From Anthostomella pinea (taxonomy: Eukaryota > Ascomycota > Sordariomycetes > Xylariales > Xylariaceae): a stretch of DNA of 64,000 nucleotides. Made by a program: the position numbers and the translations under genes. Position 1 is the first letter of the stretch. The number at the start of each line of letters is the position of its first letter. The stretch is taken from positions 4,774,001 to 4,838,000 of the forward strand of contig CAUWAG010000010.1 in assembly GCA_963556695.1 (NCBI GenBank), given 5' to 3'. The notes under the pieces are model-generated. The model did no database searches. It had not been told where the DNA came from and saw nothing but the letters and a program-made list of their open reading frames with translations. This document shows positions 11,450 to 22,358 of this stretch, piece by piece.

Positions 11450-14400
11450 ATGCAGTCTTTCAACAGCTATGGATCTGCTCCTGTTTCTGCTCCTGTTCCT
11501 GCGAAGGGCAAGGAACCTGCTATTGCCACCTGGTCGACGCCTCCGCAACCTTCTGCGTACCCTACGAAGGAGCCGAAATGCCGGCCTCCTCTTTCCAGTG
11601 CGACATTTGCCAGACCTCAGACCGCGCTGAACACGTCTCCTCAGACCGCGATGAGAACGTCTCGGTCGGCGGGGGGCGCTCCAGTTCTCGAAGGCCCCGG
11701 TCACCAGGCGGACGGCAGCAGCACGACTTGGACCTCTTCCAGTGCGGAGCAGGCGTTGCTATCGGAAGGTGAAGGATCGGACGATCGGGAGCAGTTCATG
11801 CAAGAATACAACAGGCTTGCGAAACAGGTGACTTGGACCACACGTCTCTTCTCTACCTATAAAAAATTGCTGATATGCGCCCTAGTACGGCGTTCGGCTT
11901 TCCGTGCCTGGGTACATTCTGGCCATATCTGTGAGCGGACTTGACTTGTAACCCTCGTATGAAGGCCTCGAGCTGACACAACTGAAGTCAAGCGCATCTA
12001 TGTCTCTTCCGGATCGAAAGGGAAGCTGGTTTTCCAGAGTTTTACGACATGCTTCCTCGGGGCAGCCACCGCAGTCTGCGACTGTCAAGTCACACCGGAG
12101 TCACTTGCCACATCGGCGGAGCATCAGCGATGTTGCTCTGAATCTCGTCCATCACCAGAGAAGAGATGGGCTGAAGGACGAAAGCCTCCCAGCTCTGGTC
12201 CGACTATGCGGGAAGAGCCTCTTCTACCTGCCCACGGAGTATGCCCCATGCTCCTTGGTTCTACCCACATGCTTCCGTGCGCTGGCGCAAGCTCTCGTAC
12301 AACAGGGTAAGCACTACGAGCATATTCGAACACTCTGTATCAAGCTGACATGGTCTGACAGCGGATGCGCCCGGCATTTTTCGCGTTCCTGGCTCGATTC
12401 GCGTCGTCAACTCGCTGTATGACTACTATTGTGCCGACCGAGATACCAACGATATCTCTAGCACAACTCGGTGCCCAACCCTCCCAAAGCATATCAGGTG
12501 TGGGGTACATGATGTCGCATCAACATTCAAAAGGTTTCTCGCTGGTTTACCTGGTGGTATCCTAGGCTCTTTGAGCCTGTTTGATGCTTTGGTCGCCATC
12601 CATAGTCAGCTGTATGGAGAAGCAGAGTCAAACAGGACCAAGCAGACCAAGCTTCGCGCGAGGATGATCGCACTCGCTCTTGGCGCCGTCAAGTCTCGGT
12701 ACCAAAGGGAGCTCATATGCGCAGTGTTTGGCCTCCTCTGTCTTGTCGGCCGAGCGGCAGAAACCGCACCTCGTGAAGACGAAGGCGGCCGCCCACTCCC
12801 GACCAGTGACCGAATGGGATATAATGCGTTGGGCATAGTCTTCGGACCCCTTTTACTAGGTGACTTGATCGACTCCTATAGCATGAAGGTGGCGGATCCG
12901 TCGACTGGCCTGATACTACTGCCTGCAACACCACCGAAGTTGAGAAAAGGGAAGCACAAGAAATCCAAATGCCGTGTCCATAAAGCAGCCCCTTCTTTCA
13001 CCGTCGACAAGATACACGTCGCAAACAATATCACTGAGATGCTCATCACTCATTGGCGGGAGGTTGTCAGGCACATGCGAAGTGTAGGATCACTGAAGAT
13101 GAGAAAGGCGACAGATAAGGGAGACCATCGAGGGAATAGAGGAGTGCTCAGATCATCGGCCTCAGACTCATTCGCACTACGACTGCCTCCAGACTGGGCT
13201 GATCATCGACCCTACGCTCGAGGCCGGGGGGAAAGCGTTTCTCCTGTAACTGTTAGCCCAACACCGACGACGAGTAAGTTTTCAAGCCACCCTACTAGAT
13301 ATCTTGCATTGCTGACGTCTTCTCAGGGGCAAGGTCATTGAAAACGGATCGCGAGTTTGTGAATCCTACCCTTGAGCCTCTACATGTCAAGCGACGGCGC
13401 TCTCGGCCTTCCCGTTCTGAGTCGCCACAGACCATTGTCATGAAGACCTCAGCGCACGTGCTGTCGCCAACGGTGGAGGAAGGCCCATTCGACTGCCTCG
13501 TCAATCATACACCACGGAGAACTGACAGCACATCTTTTACTACAATATATCATGCATCAGAGGACAAAGACGCGACGCTTCTTGCGTCCCAGGCCTCTAG
13601 GTCCCCTGCAGCGCATATGAATCGGTCGTCGACGAAGGAGAAAAGAGCCACCATGATCCAAGAGGTAGAAATACGCTACCCCTATAATCCCATTGCAAAC
13701 CCAGGAAAGGTGGACGTGTTGCAATCGAAAGTCCGAGAACAGAGAACCTCGTCTTCTTCCGGATCCGACATCGACATTCGTTCTCGAATGTATAAGCAGC
13801 CTGCATTTTCGACAAGGGACGAGAGCTCGCCGTCGCCCACGTTCGAGGGGACGTCGAAACATGATACTAGGGGTGAAGAACCTAAAACCTTGAATATACC
13901 ACACAAGGGCCCGTCATCGTCACCGACCTTTGGGGAAATGTCAAAGAGTTACACAGAGCATGAAGAACCGGAAACCTCAAATTTACCAGTCAAGGGCCCT
14001 TCCAAGGAGCAGTTGACAAGAAGAGGCTCTCCCCTTCCACCCTTGCGAGCCTCCGAAGGGCAGTACTCAACTGCGACAAGAGACCGGGGCCCGTCATCAT
14101 CTTCCATGTTGAAGGGAACGTCGAAACATCATACTGAGCATGAAGGACCGGGAACCTCAAATATACCACGCAAGGGTCCTTCCAAGGAGCAGTTGACACC
14201 CAGACGCTCTCCCCTTCCAACCTTGCAAGCCTCCGAAGGGCAAGGTGAGACAATTCCCGGCAACTCCGACCACAAGACCAGACCTTTTGACAAGTGGGTA
14301 CCAAAATGCTCTACCCTTCCAGCCTTGCAAGCACCCGAAGGGCAAAATGAGACAATTCTCGACGACTCCGACCACAGGGCAAGCCCCTTAGACGAGTGGG

Positions 14401-15977
14401 AAACTGTCACTGAGCAGAGCAAAGTCAGCACCGAGTCTCAGACCCGTCTGGCAAATCAAAGAGGATTGGCCCGTAGTACGGGCTACTTTTCTTCTCAGCA
14501 AAGTCAAGAGTCACTGAGCACAGCAGTCGAGAAGCCGACCACACCAGAGTGGAAACGTCAACTCGTGAAGAAGCGAAGTCAGCAAAGGCAAAAACCAGCC
14601 ATCCCTTCCCCTGAACGGAAGACCGTATTCGAGAAGTCGTCACAATCTAGCATTCCGCAATACAATGCTTCTCCGGCCAAGGTAAAGGGGCTTTCGCCAG
14701 CCAAGAACACCCTGGAAGCTGTGGGCAGTGGGTCCATCTCCTCCATATCACAGCGCTCAACTTCAAGGCCGGCTAACGGCGCAGTCAAAGCCATGGCGGC
14801 CCTTTTCGACAATGCTATTAGGGAATCGCCCCGCGCATCGGCCACAATGAGAACCTACAGCGGTTTGGGAGGATCCAATAGCAACCTCTCTCAGTATACC
14901 AGGAGTAACTCGCCCACGAAGTCGGTCACAACGACTATGGGTTCAAGGACCACTACCCCGGCAAGGACTTCCGGTCCGAGTAAGATCCCAATGAGGCGTC
15001 TAGATAATGCGACGCCGAGAACGGGCATGGGGACTTCAAATCGGAATAATGTTCGGCAATCATGTGCTCCGCCAGTCGTTCAAACACCAACACGATTTCC
15101 TCATGTCTCTCTGCGGCCCACGGGCTCATTTACTGCTGCAATGACACAGCCGCAGGGATCGCCGAGCCAGCAAATCCCCGAACGTGACCGAGAAACTCCA
15201 GGTCTGGGTACGATGGTTCCTCCCCGTGAAGAGCCCCCAGTCGCGCACTTTATTCGCCCGAATTCTACAGTTTCCTTTCGGCTCCAGAATGACATTGATG
15301 ATGATCACCGGCCAGGTCTAGGTCCGAGGACTCAAAGCGGCAACTCGGTACTTCATGCCCAGATACGCACGCTCCAGAGACGTCTAGAGAATAAAAATGA
15401 AGAGATATTCACGCTGAGGCGCCAATTAGAGACGAGCGAGAACATGGACGTCGGAACCCTGAGCGAGCAATTGCGACAGGCAAAGCGGGAGTGTCAGATG
15501 TGGCGCGACAGAGCTGGAGCGGCCGAGAGGCGGATAGCGGTCTTTGAGCGCTTCTTGGGCCGTTTCCGCGGGATGAGAGATGCTGCGGACCGGGAATTTC
15601 AAGAGAGTCAGGGAGGAATAACTGTAACTGGGGAGGAGAGTACGAGGCCGGAACATGGCCACGGCCACGGCCACGGCCGCGCCAGGGGTTCCGGTTCCTC
15701 ATCCTGCTCGGTACACACGGAGAACCAGGAGGTACTGCGAGACCGTATCCGGGGCAGTATCATCCAGCAGAGCGCCCGGAGGGGCGGTGGCTTGGATGGT
15801 ACGGAATTCGGCGGAGACGAGGAAGTCTTTGGCAGGACTCCGGCAATGGGGCGATCGTCGACGACGGATCCGGGAAGGGTGGTCTCGGGCAGGACTGTGG
15901 AGCTGTGGAACACTGCCATGGAGCTGCTGGACTCTTACGAGGAGGAGGACATGGACATGCGGCGCTGGAATTACTAA
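11450..15977 (+). CDS. RhoGAP-domain protein with C-terminal coiled coil
   Basis: Five exons, 11450-11827, 11886-11930, 11988-12306, 12362-13273 and 13327-15977, with 53-58 bp introns and matching phases, give 1434 residues. RhoGAP proteins speed GTP hydrolysis by Rho/Cdc42-type GTPases at sites of polar growth. The domain spans about residues 210-420. It has LVRLCGKSLFYLPTE at its start, the arginine finger in GIFRVPGS (Arg255), LPKHIRCGVHDVASTFKRFL, and the distal N-ALGIVFGPLLLGD block. The remaining 900 residues are Ser/Pro/Thr-rich and disordered. They include approximate repeats near 13.8-14.4 kb, an HGHGHGHG run (15655-15680) and a heptad-like coiled coil (about 1226-1330, with LHAQIRTLQRRLENK). 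The 45-bp second exon is the least certain part. No LIM, BAR or PH domain was seen. Confidence 0.85.
13800..14400 (+). repeat. Degenerate coding repeats inside the RhoGAP gene
   Basis: About 52-residue units, each running GPSSS..., SK, TEHE, P.TSN, KGPSKEQLT, SPLP, and ASEGQ, occur twice in full and once in part. They grade into a second unit of the type LPALQAPEGQNETI, SDH, P, W that also occurs twice. The DNA is recognisably repeated too (ACATCAAATAT-type junctions and the CCTTCCAAGGAGCAGTTGACA core). Being in frame and disordered, the array can vary in copy number without breaking the protein. Confidence 0.7.
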
Positions 15978-17031
15978 GTGTGGTGGTTGGAGTTGGCGAA
16001 AGCTTTCATTTGATCATCTTAGGGGGTATGGGTTTCTTTGATACAGAGACTAGAATAGGTCTACTGAGGAAGACTTTTCGCAGCCTGCATGTTTTGTGTG
16101 TTGTCCGTGAGTGTTGGTTGCCCCCCAAGGGCTGTTGATCGATTGTCCGATGTGATTCTTGTTTGGATGATGGTCTTGGGGTGTAAGAACCCCGAGGCAG
16201 GTGATTGTCTTTATGCTTTAAGTTTCTTGCTCTTGCCCTTGCGTTAGCGTTAGCGTTGGGTGTTTAGGGGTCGTTTCGGGACTTTGAGTGGGAGTGGGGT
16301 TCGTATGTGTAAAGGGGTAAAGGGGTAAAGGTGTTGAGAGGCTTCGAGAATATTTTGTATAATAACTTGGCGCAAGTACTAAATCCGTGAGCTACAAAAG
16401 GGTAAAAGTCAGGACCCAACTCTCTACCTACCTTATGATGGATTGATAGTCGCCTCACAAAGCGAGTACTATAGAAGCACCAACGAGCGGCCTCCCATGT
16501 ATAATGAGTGCTTTTGATCCCCCAAAAGTGATCCCTAAGAGCGGTTGATACGGTACCTCCAACAATACTTGGGAAGTACGAAGGTATGGTGTTTGGGCGG
16601 GTAGTCATAAAAGGGATATGTGCTTGCTGCGATCTGGGTGCGTGAGTTCATGGACCTGGACGGACGCCGGCTGTGGTGGAATGAGCAGACCGCGCAGTCT
16701 GCACAATCAGCAAACTTCAACCCATTGGACATCGACTTCTTGTTCAAATAAAAGACAATCAGCGGAACTGAACCTACCCACGCAATGGCTCGGAGACTTA
16801 TGTGGGCTCAGTGCAGTAGCAAGCAGTGTTGCAGTGCGCCGCCATGTGAGCAGAAAAGAATGTGTTCTATATAACCAATCTCGCTAACCTAAACCTCTCC
16901 AGTACATCGATAAAATGGTAGTCATCGTCCAGCGTATGCATCTCTGATCTATTTGTCTCATCTCTCCCACCTCTTCAAGGCCATAGGTAGTCTCGGGGTC
17001 CAATACGCCACGTCACTAGATAGTCGTAACA
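15978..17031. other. Intergenic between tail-to-tail genes
   Basis: The region is bounded by the ends of the RhoGAP gene (plus) and the nuclease-like gene (minus). Small simple repeats occur (GCGTTA x3 near 16240; GGGGTAAA repeats near 16310-16330). No coding frame could be supported. Confidence 0.45.
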
Positions 17032-17995
17032 TCATATAGTCGAGACCTCATCGTCAGCGTGCCGAACGACCACTTCTTCAATATCAACAGTCCGCTTCGT
17101 CCCTTTGTTGTTTCCGGCCGCGTGGTGGAATATGTAGGGCTGTGCAGCCGTCACGACCTGGTATACGAAGTTGGCCAGGACGACACTGCTCACACCGAAA
17201 ATGGTGGTCTGGTCGGTATTGCCGCACACAGAGAAGTCCTGTGGGTTACTGAAGAGAGCAGCACAGTATCTTCCATGCGGACTGTGAAAGATTAAGCCCC
17301 AAGTTAGCACGAGAGCCCCATTGTCCCTACCTTAGGTTAGGGACCTTGGTATGGACTTACGGCCCTGTGAATGAGATCCTGAACCATTCGCCGTACCCTG
17401 GACCACCCGTCCTCCTGTACCCAGCACTGATGCCGGTCTTCTGTACTGTTTCTAGCGTCAGCTACCAGGCTCCCAAGGCCGTGAGTGGATATGCTCGCAT
17501 ACCGTTCTGCTCCGCCAACGTTGCGGGGAGCACATAGGCGCTTGATCCACCGTTCTGCGTACTAGCCCAGGGGAACTCTTCGGCGCTGACGGTGCCGGCC
17601 ATGATTTGCGAAGTGTGGCGGGTTGCCAATTGATTCGCCTGGAACGGACGCAGGTTGACACCGGAGTCCCTCCTGTTCGAGTCACCCGAGTTGGCCGTCG
17701 GGCCTCGTTGGCTTTGGGAAGATGTTAGTGATGAAGGACCTATTGGTGGTCATACTGACTAGACCCGGTTGCCGCCTTCCAAGCACAGCATCACGTAACA
17801 GTCTTCTTCGGCGATGTTCTCCCATCCCGTGATGTCGAAAGATGCATCCACTGGGTCGCCTTTACTCCCACCTGCTCGCCGAACGACGGACGTCTCGATT
17901 TCTGCTTTAGGCTCGGCAACTGGGGCCGCAAATGTGGTGGAGCATGATAGGAGAAGAAAGCAAAGTTTGCCAATAAAGCTCTTAGGGAAAGACAT
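17032..17995 (-). CDS. Secreted NucA/NucB-type nuclease-like protein, one junction unresolved
   Basis: The start ATG at 17995 opens a signal peptide (MSFPKSFIGKLCFLLLSCSTTFAA) and a short propeptide ending VVRRA. The mature part has ENIAEEDCYVMLCLEGG, then NSGDSNRRDSGVN, SAEEFPWASTQNGG and a Cys-containing C-terminal half. This order resembles the DNase_NucA_NucB family, secreted metal-dependent nucleases with an EEFP/DEYPFAS-type motif. Clear introns are 17446-17502 and 17282-17360. The first junction (about 17712-17765) does not keep frame: the apparent donor GTCTAG, 53 bp from CAAAG, leaves a two-base mismatch. A weak donor, GTGCTT, at about 17786 would restore it. Either splicing is non-canonical or the gene has a frameshift. 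Activity is inferred from the family, read by eye. Confidence 0.6.
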
Positions 17996-19349
17996 GCTGA
18001 AGACAGCTATAGAAGGGATAAGAACTGGATAGTATCGATAATGACTTCTGGAATTCAAGTATAAACTTGTGTCTCTCGTCTTCGAGGCTCAGTGTGCCGA
18101 TGAGTTTGACCTCTATCAGCAATCCAATTCCAGTCCATAAGCGATACTTATACTTGGTTTTCGTGAACTAATACTCCAGATTTGTCTGCAAGTATCTGTG
18201 AGAGAATCTATTTCCGTCGGCCAGCTGAGGTGACTATGGCTGCCAATCCCACGGGCAGTTCAGCTTACGATCGACGCAGTTTCAAATATGCTGACCTACG
18301 TAACTAGCTCCTGAATCACCAGACCACGGAATAGGAGAGAGTTTGAAAGCGCCATTACAGTTTACCTCGGGGGCCTGTGAAGTACCTGGTGAGGATATTC
18401 GTGTACATTACCAAACCGGGCTACAGATTATCCTGGAGATTCTCCCGTAATATTTAGTAACATGAGGATCGGTGGCTATCGTGGGTCATTCTTTGAAGCT
18501 TCGCCCCCTCTATGTAAGTGTCTATTTAGGGAAATATGCGAAGAAGAACAGGGCGCTCGTACATCATTCTATGGTAGTTGCTGTATCCAGATCAGGTACT
18601 GGAGTAATCAATATCCAGAGGGTGGCTCATATATTTCTGTTAATGACGGCGTGTTTAGTCACAATTCAGTACTTATCTAGTACACGATGGTGACCCCTTA
18701 CTGCTGTATAGAGATTCACCTCAGCTGAAGAAACGGGTAATCCTGCTGACACCGTCCAGCCGCATTTTGATAATGGTGCTTGCTCGTGTATGCCCTGCAT
18801 ACGTGAGTGGCTGCTGTGTGTGACGCGTGCTGACGCCAGCTAGTCATCACACAGACACAGCCGCACCCTGAGATGGTGCAGCCTCACGACGCCGAAAATC
18901 TTTACTCCGCGAGAAGGTGCATGTCTGAGGCTATGACGAGAATGGCTGGCTCATCTTCAGCTCCTATTCGGGGCGGCCAATTCCCGAACGGAGTTGTAAT
19001 AGCTGCCTGCGACTGTACCAAAGCCACATGGTTGACTTGGGATGACAGGCTCAGGTAGGGTAACTGTGCGTGACAGCAGTCCTCCTACAGTGACCTCATG
19101 GCAGTACATCGTTCAAAGAAACTATAATAAGAAACATGGCAGATCTCAAGATAGATCAGACAGCAAGCCCAGAATATAAGAGCCCAGTCACGCCCTATCT
19201 GAAGCCCCTGAGAACACATGATCCAAGCACAGCACACTATACATCCATCATATCAAGGATCAGTCCATTGAAACAAGACTATCATCTTCTCTCCCCCCTA
19301 TATCATCTCTTAAAGCGCATTACTTCTCGCCTTCCAGCCAACATCCACC
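17996..19349. other. Divergent promoter region, nuclease-like gene / cysteine-rich secreted gene
   Basis: This 1.35-kb interval lies between two genes transcribed away from each other, both for secreted proteins. No coding frame could be supported. A TATAAG at 19175-19180 and a TATAATAAG at about 19122-19130 are possible core elements for the plus-strand gene. A CT-rich leader occupies about 19280-19345. Confidence 0.45.
19175..19180 (+). promoter_or_regulatory. Possible TATA element of the cysteine-rich secreted gene
   Basis: TATAAG lies 170 bp upstream of the ATG at 19350, ahead of a CT-rich leader. Distance and sequence are plausible for a fungal core promoter, but a single hexamer is weak evidence. 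Confidence 0.3.
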
Positions 19350-19892
19350 ATGCAGTTCAACTCGCTCATCCTCGCCCTTTCTGGCACCACCCTACTGATG
19401 GCTCACCCGTTCACCGAACGCGACAACGGCTTCATCGAGCTCGACCGCCAGCCCGCCTCCCACGGATCCGGGCATCTCGTCTTCCTGGGGTCCGGCGAGA
19501 ATACAAAGCGTATGAACATGGACGAGCGCAACCCCATCGAAGAGCGCGCGAGCTGCACGAACGACCCGACGCCCAGCTGCTCCGGCGACCACACGGCGCG
19601 CAACGACATCTGCGACAAGCTCGTCACGGAGCTGTTCGCGGATCCGACCATCTCTGTCGGCTCGTCACCCCGGCAGATCTGCTACGAGGGCGACGCGGCC
19701 GAGAGCAACGAGTACTGCTGCGTCTCGTGGCACAACGTCGTCGACGGCCTCACCAAGGGCGACCTGGCGCCTATCGCCCAGACGATCGAGCAGCAGTGCA
19801 CCCAGAACGGGATCTCGGGCAAGACTAACAATGTCTGGGTTTTCAACACCTGCACCTCGGTGTGCCTGTCTAACCGCGGGACCCATTGCTAG
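19350..19892 (+). CDS. Small cysteine-rich secreted protein
   Basis: Single exon, 180 residues. The N-terminus MQFNSLILALSGTTLLMA is a signal peptide. A pro-region of about 50 residues follows, with a Lys-Arg pair (NTKR) suited to Kex2 cleavage and ending EERA. The mature part starts SCTNDPTPSC and carries ten cysteines, including a CC pair in EYCCVSW, so up to five disulfides. Size, secretion and cysteine content suit a fungal effector-like or surface-active protein. I do not recognise a family: it is not a hydrophobin, since the eight-Cys pattern does not fit, nor an obvious LysM, CFEM or Kp4 protein. Codon use is strongly GC-ending, as expected of an expressed gene. Function is unknown. 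Confidence 0.78.
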   Translation: MQFNSLILALSGTTLLMAHPFTERDNGFIELDRQPASHGSGHLVFLGSGENTKRMNMDERNPIEERASCTNDPTPSCSGDHTARNDICDKLVTELFADPTISVGSSPRQICYEGDAAESNEYCCVSWHNVVDGLTKGDLAPIAQTIEQQCTQNGISGKTNNVWVFNTCTSVCLSNRGTHC

Positions 19893-20685
19893 GTGGTTGG
19901 TCGATGGAAGTCACTTGATATGAGGTCTGTCTCGTCGAGTGGTCTGGGGATTGGATGGCTCTGGAAATGCGGTTTTTATTATTTAGAACTCTTGATTTTT
20001 TCGGTTTCTTCATAGCCGGTACTCTCGTTGACAGCCTTACCGCAACCGCTTGATACATCATATACAAATCCTGCGTTGAGCCTTCGTGTTGCAGTAGTAC
20101 CAACGTGTTTCTCATTGATGCGAACACTGCCCTCGTGTGGCTCCGATACGCCTTCCACACATCCACAAAGCCTGTTTCGGTCGTGGCGGATGACGGACTG
20201 GTGATCGACAATGAATTAAAGTGCCCATTGTGGGTGGATGTCAGCTGTCTCAAGTGAACAGCCCTCCGGATGTTCAGATAGGGGGCGGTGCCAAGGGCCA
20301 TCCCTGCCCCGGTTTAGCTTGAGGCTGCTGTAGGGCTTACTCGTTGCGAACGCCTCTAGATTTCAGCTCTTATCTGGTTACCTTACACATGATGCAATCG
20401 CTTACAGCCCACCCCCCTTTTTGCTAAATTTAGACCGACGCAGCTGCTATTCACATCCATGTGTCTTTCTCTATAAGCTGACAGTCTCCGTGCATTAGAA
20501 GACTGGCAACTTGCAGCAATCAGCTTTTGATCGTGGACGGCCGTAACCAATTCCGACTGCCCATTCCCACTCCACTCAGCACACCACAACCATCAAGCCC
20601 AAACCCAAACCTACAACTCCGGCGCGCCAACCCTGGCAAGACAACATCACGTCGCCCATCAACACCCACGATCCGAACTTGCACG
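19893..20685. other. Intergenic, no gene recognised
   Basis: This holds the 3' region of the secreted-protein gene and the promoter of the next plus-strand gene. No domain-bearing frame was seen. Confidence 0.45.
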
Positions 20686-21371
20686 ATGGCGGCTCCCTTG
20701 CTATTCTGCACAGCCGAGGAGGCTAAACCCGTAAGTCGAGTCTGCCACCCTCCCTCCCTACATCTCCCATCACCTAGTTACCAAGAAAGCACGCACGAAC
20801 TGACCCAGCCACCCCACAGTTCGTCCATAAGGTCATGGCCGTCAAGCTCCAGGGCACAGACGAGAGCCTCTTCAACCTAGTAGAGTCACGCGCCGGCCCG
20901 CGGCGCGACGCCGAAGCCCAGAGCCAGCGCCAGAGCCAGCGCTGCTTCAAGCGCGCGCTCGGCCAAGACGAAGCCTTCGGCGCGGAATTCATCGGCGCCC
21001 CCGAGCACGAGTGCCAGGCCTGGGCCCTGGAGATGCAGGCGCGCCACAACTTCATCGAGCAGGACCTCATCGGCATCGCGGACGCGCGCAGCGCCCGCGA
21101 CGGCACGCTGCTGATCCAGTTCTACGGCCGGGCGCCGGGGCTCGAGTGTGGCGACGACAAGGGCGTGTTCCCCCGGGAGACCGAGACCAACACGTGGCAC
21201 GGCTTCCGCATCGATTACCGCGAGGCTGAGAGGGTGTCTGCGTCGCTGCAGTTTGGCGCGTCCGAGGTCGTGTATCCGGTCTACTTTGGGCGCAAGGAGG
21301 AGCTCACGGATGAGCGCGGTGTCTTTGATGTCGCCAGGGCCGAGCGGATCTGTGGAGGCGAAGAGTCTTGA
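20686..21371 (+). CDS. Conserved-looking hypothetical protein, 198 residues
   Basis: Two exons, 20686-20730 and 20820-21371, joined in phase 0 across an 89-bp intron (GTAAGT...CACAG). The first exon encodes MAAPLLFCTAEEAKP. The body is soluble, acidic and GC3-rich, with segments such as AEFIGAPEHECQAWALEMQARHNF-like helices and EVVYPVYFGRKEELTD. No signal peptide or membrane segment is visible, and no family was recognised. Strong codon bias and a clean intron argue that it is a real gene. Several open frames on the opposite strand here are by-products of the high GC content. Confidence 0.65.
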
Positions 21372-22358
21372 TGCGTGTTGGCTACGGGGTAATAGATGAT
21401 CTCAAGAATCTTGCTAGGGAGTCCGGTCATGCCTCCTGGGAATATGTAGGGAGGAGCATGCGAAGCAGCGCATAAAGTTCCAACTCCGAACCGTTTATGG
21501 CTGCGCTCTGCAAACGCCCCTGGTGTTCCCAGCAAGAGTCAACGGCTTTCCATGGGGATTGAAGAACTGAATCTTGAGCCCTACGGAGGCCGCGCACAGC
21601 ATCAAACATAGCGCACCCCAACTCAGAAATAACAAGCAGAGTCATCAAGACATATAATCCGTAGTTCTCATAAAAATTTCTTATATGGATGATCCACGGT
21701 ATCGACAACCCCAGTGGCTACCGCCAGCACCACCCAGGCTTCAGTCCACCGCCACCGTCCCCATTCTCCATAGCCGGCCTCGTCCAGCCAACACCGATGA
21801 TGGATGCTGACTCGGACGCGGTTCATCCAACCGTCGCCTGGAAGATGCGTATCTACACCCAGCTCATAGTACACACAAGCGTCCAGCTGTACACGCCTGC
21901 GAAACGCACATATGCGAGCTTCAATGCTCCTCTCCCCCATCAGCAGGAGAACACGCACACCTCAACAGGGTTCGCAGAAGGAAAACAAAGGAAGGAAAGT
22001 AGGGAAGCTCTGGAGGTCTGAACCTCCGTCTTCGTTCGACGCCAATATATGCAGGAAAATGGTTTGCACCCCCGCCAACTCCCTGAAGATGAGAAGGGGT
22101 AAAGCAAATAAAGAAATTCCTGTCTCAGGTATCATCACATTATCCACACACGACGCCTCGAGTATGACAAAAAATCGAAATGACAGGGAACTTGGAAGGA
22201 CACCATATGTTATTTGTAGTATATGAACGGTGTTATATAGAGAAGAAGAGTGGTAAAGGAGCGATGAGGATGATTTCGAAACAGTTTGGTGACGGTGATG
22301 GTGTTTGGTCTATGATCTAACCGCGGAAATGCTCAAATAGGTCAAAGTGTCCGAAGGT
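21372..22358. other. Convergent intergenic region
   Basis: The region lies between the ends of a plus-strand and a minus-strand gene. Two minus-strand open frames (21427-21708 and 21668-21958) are hydrophobic in part but begin at non-ATG codons, overlap each other and show no motif, so they are not called. Confidence 0.45.
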
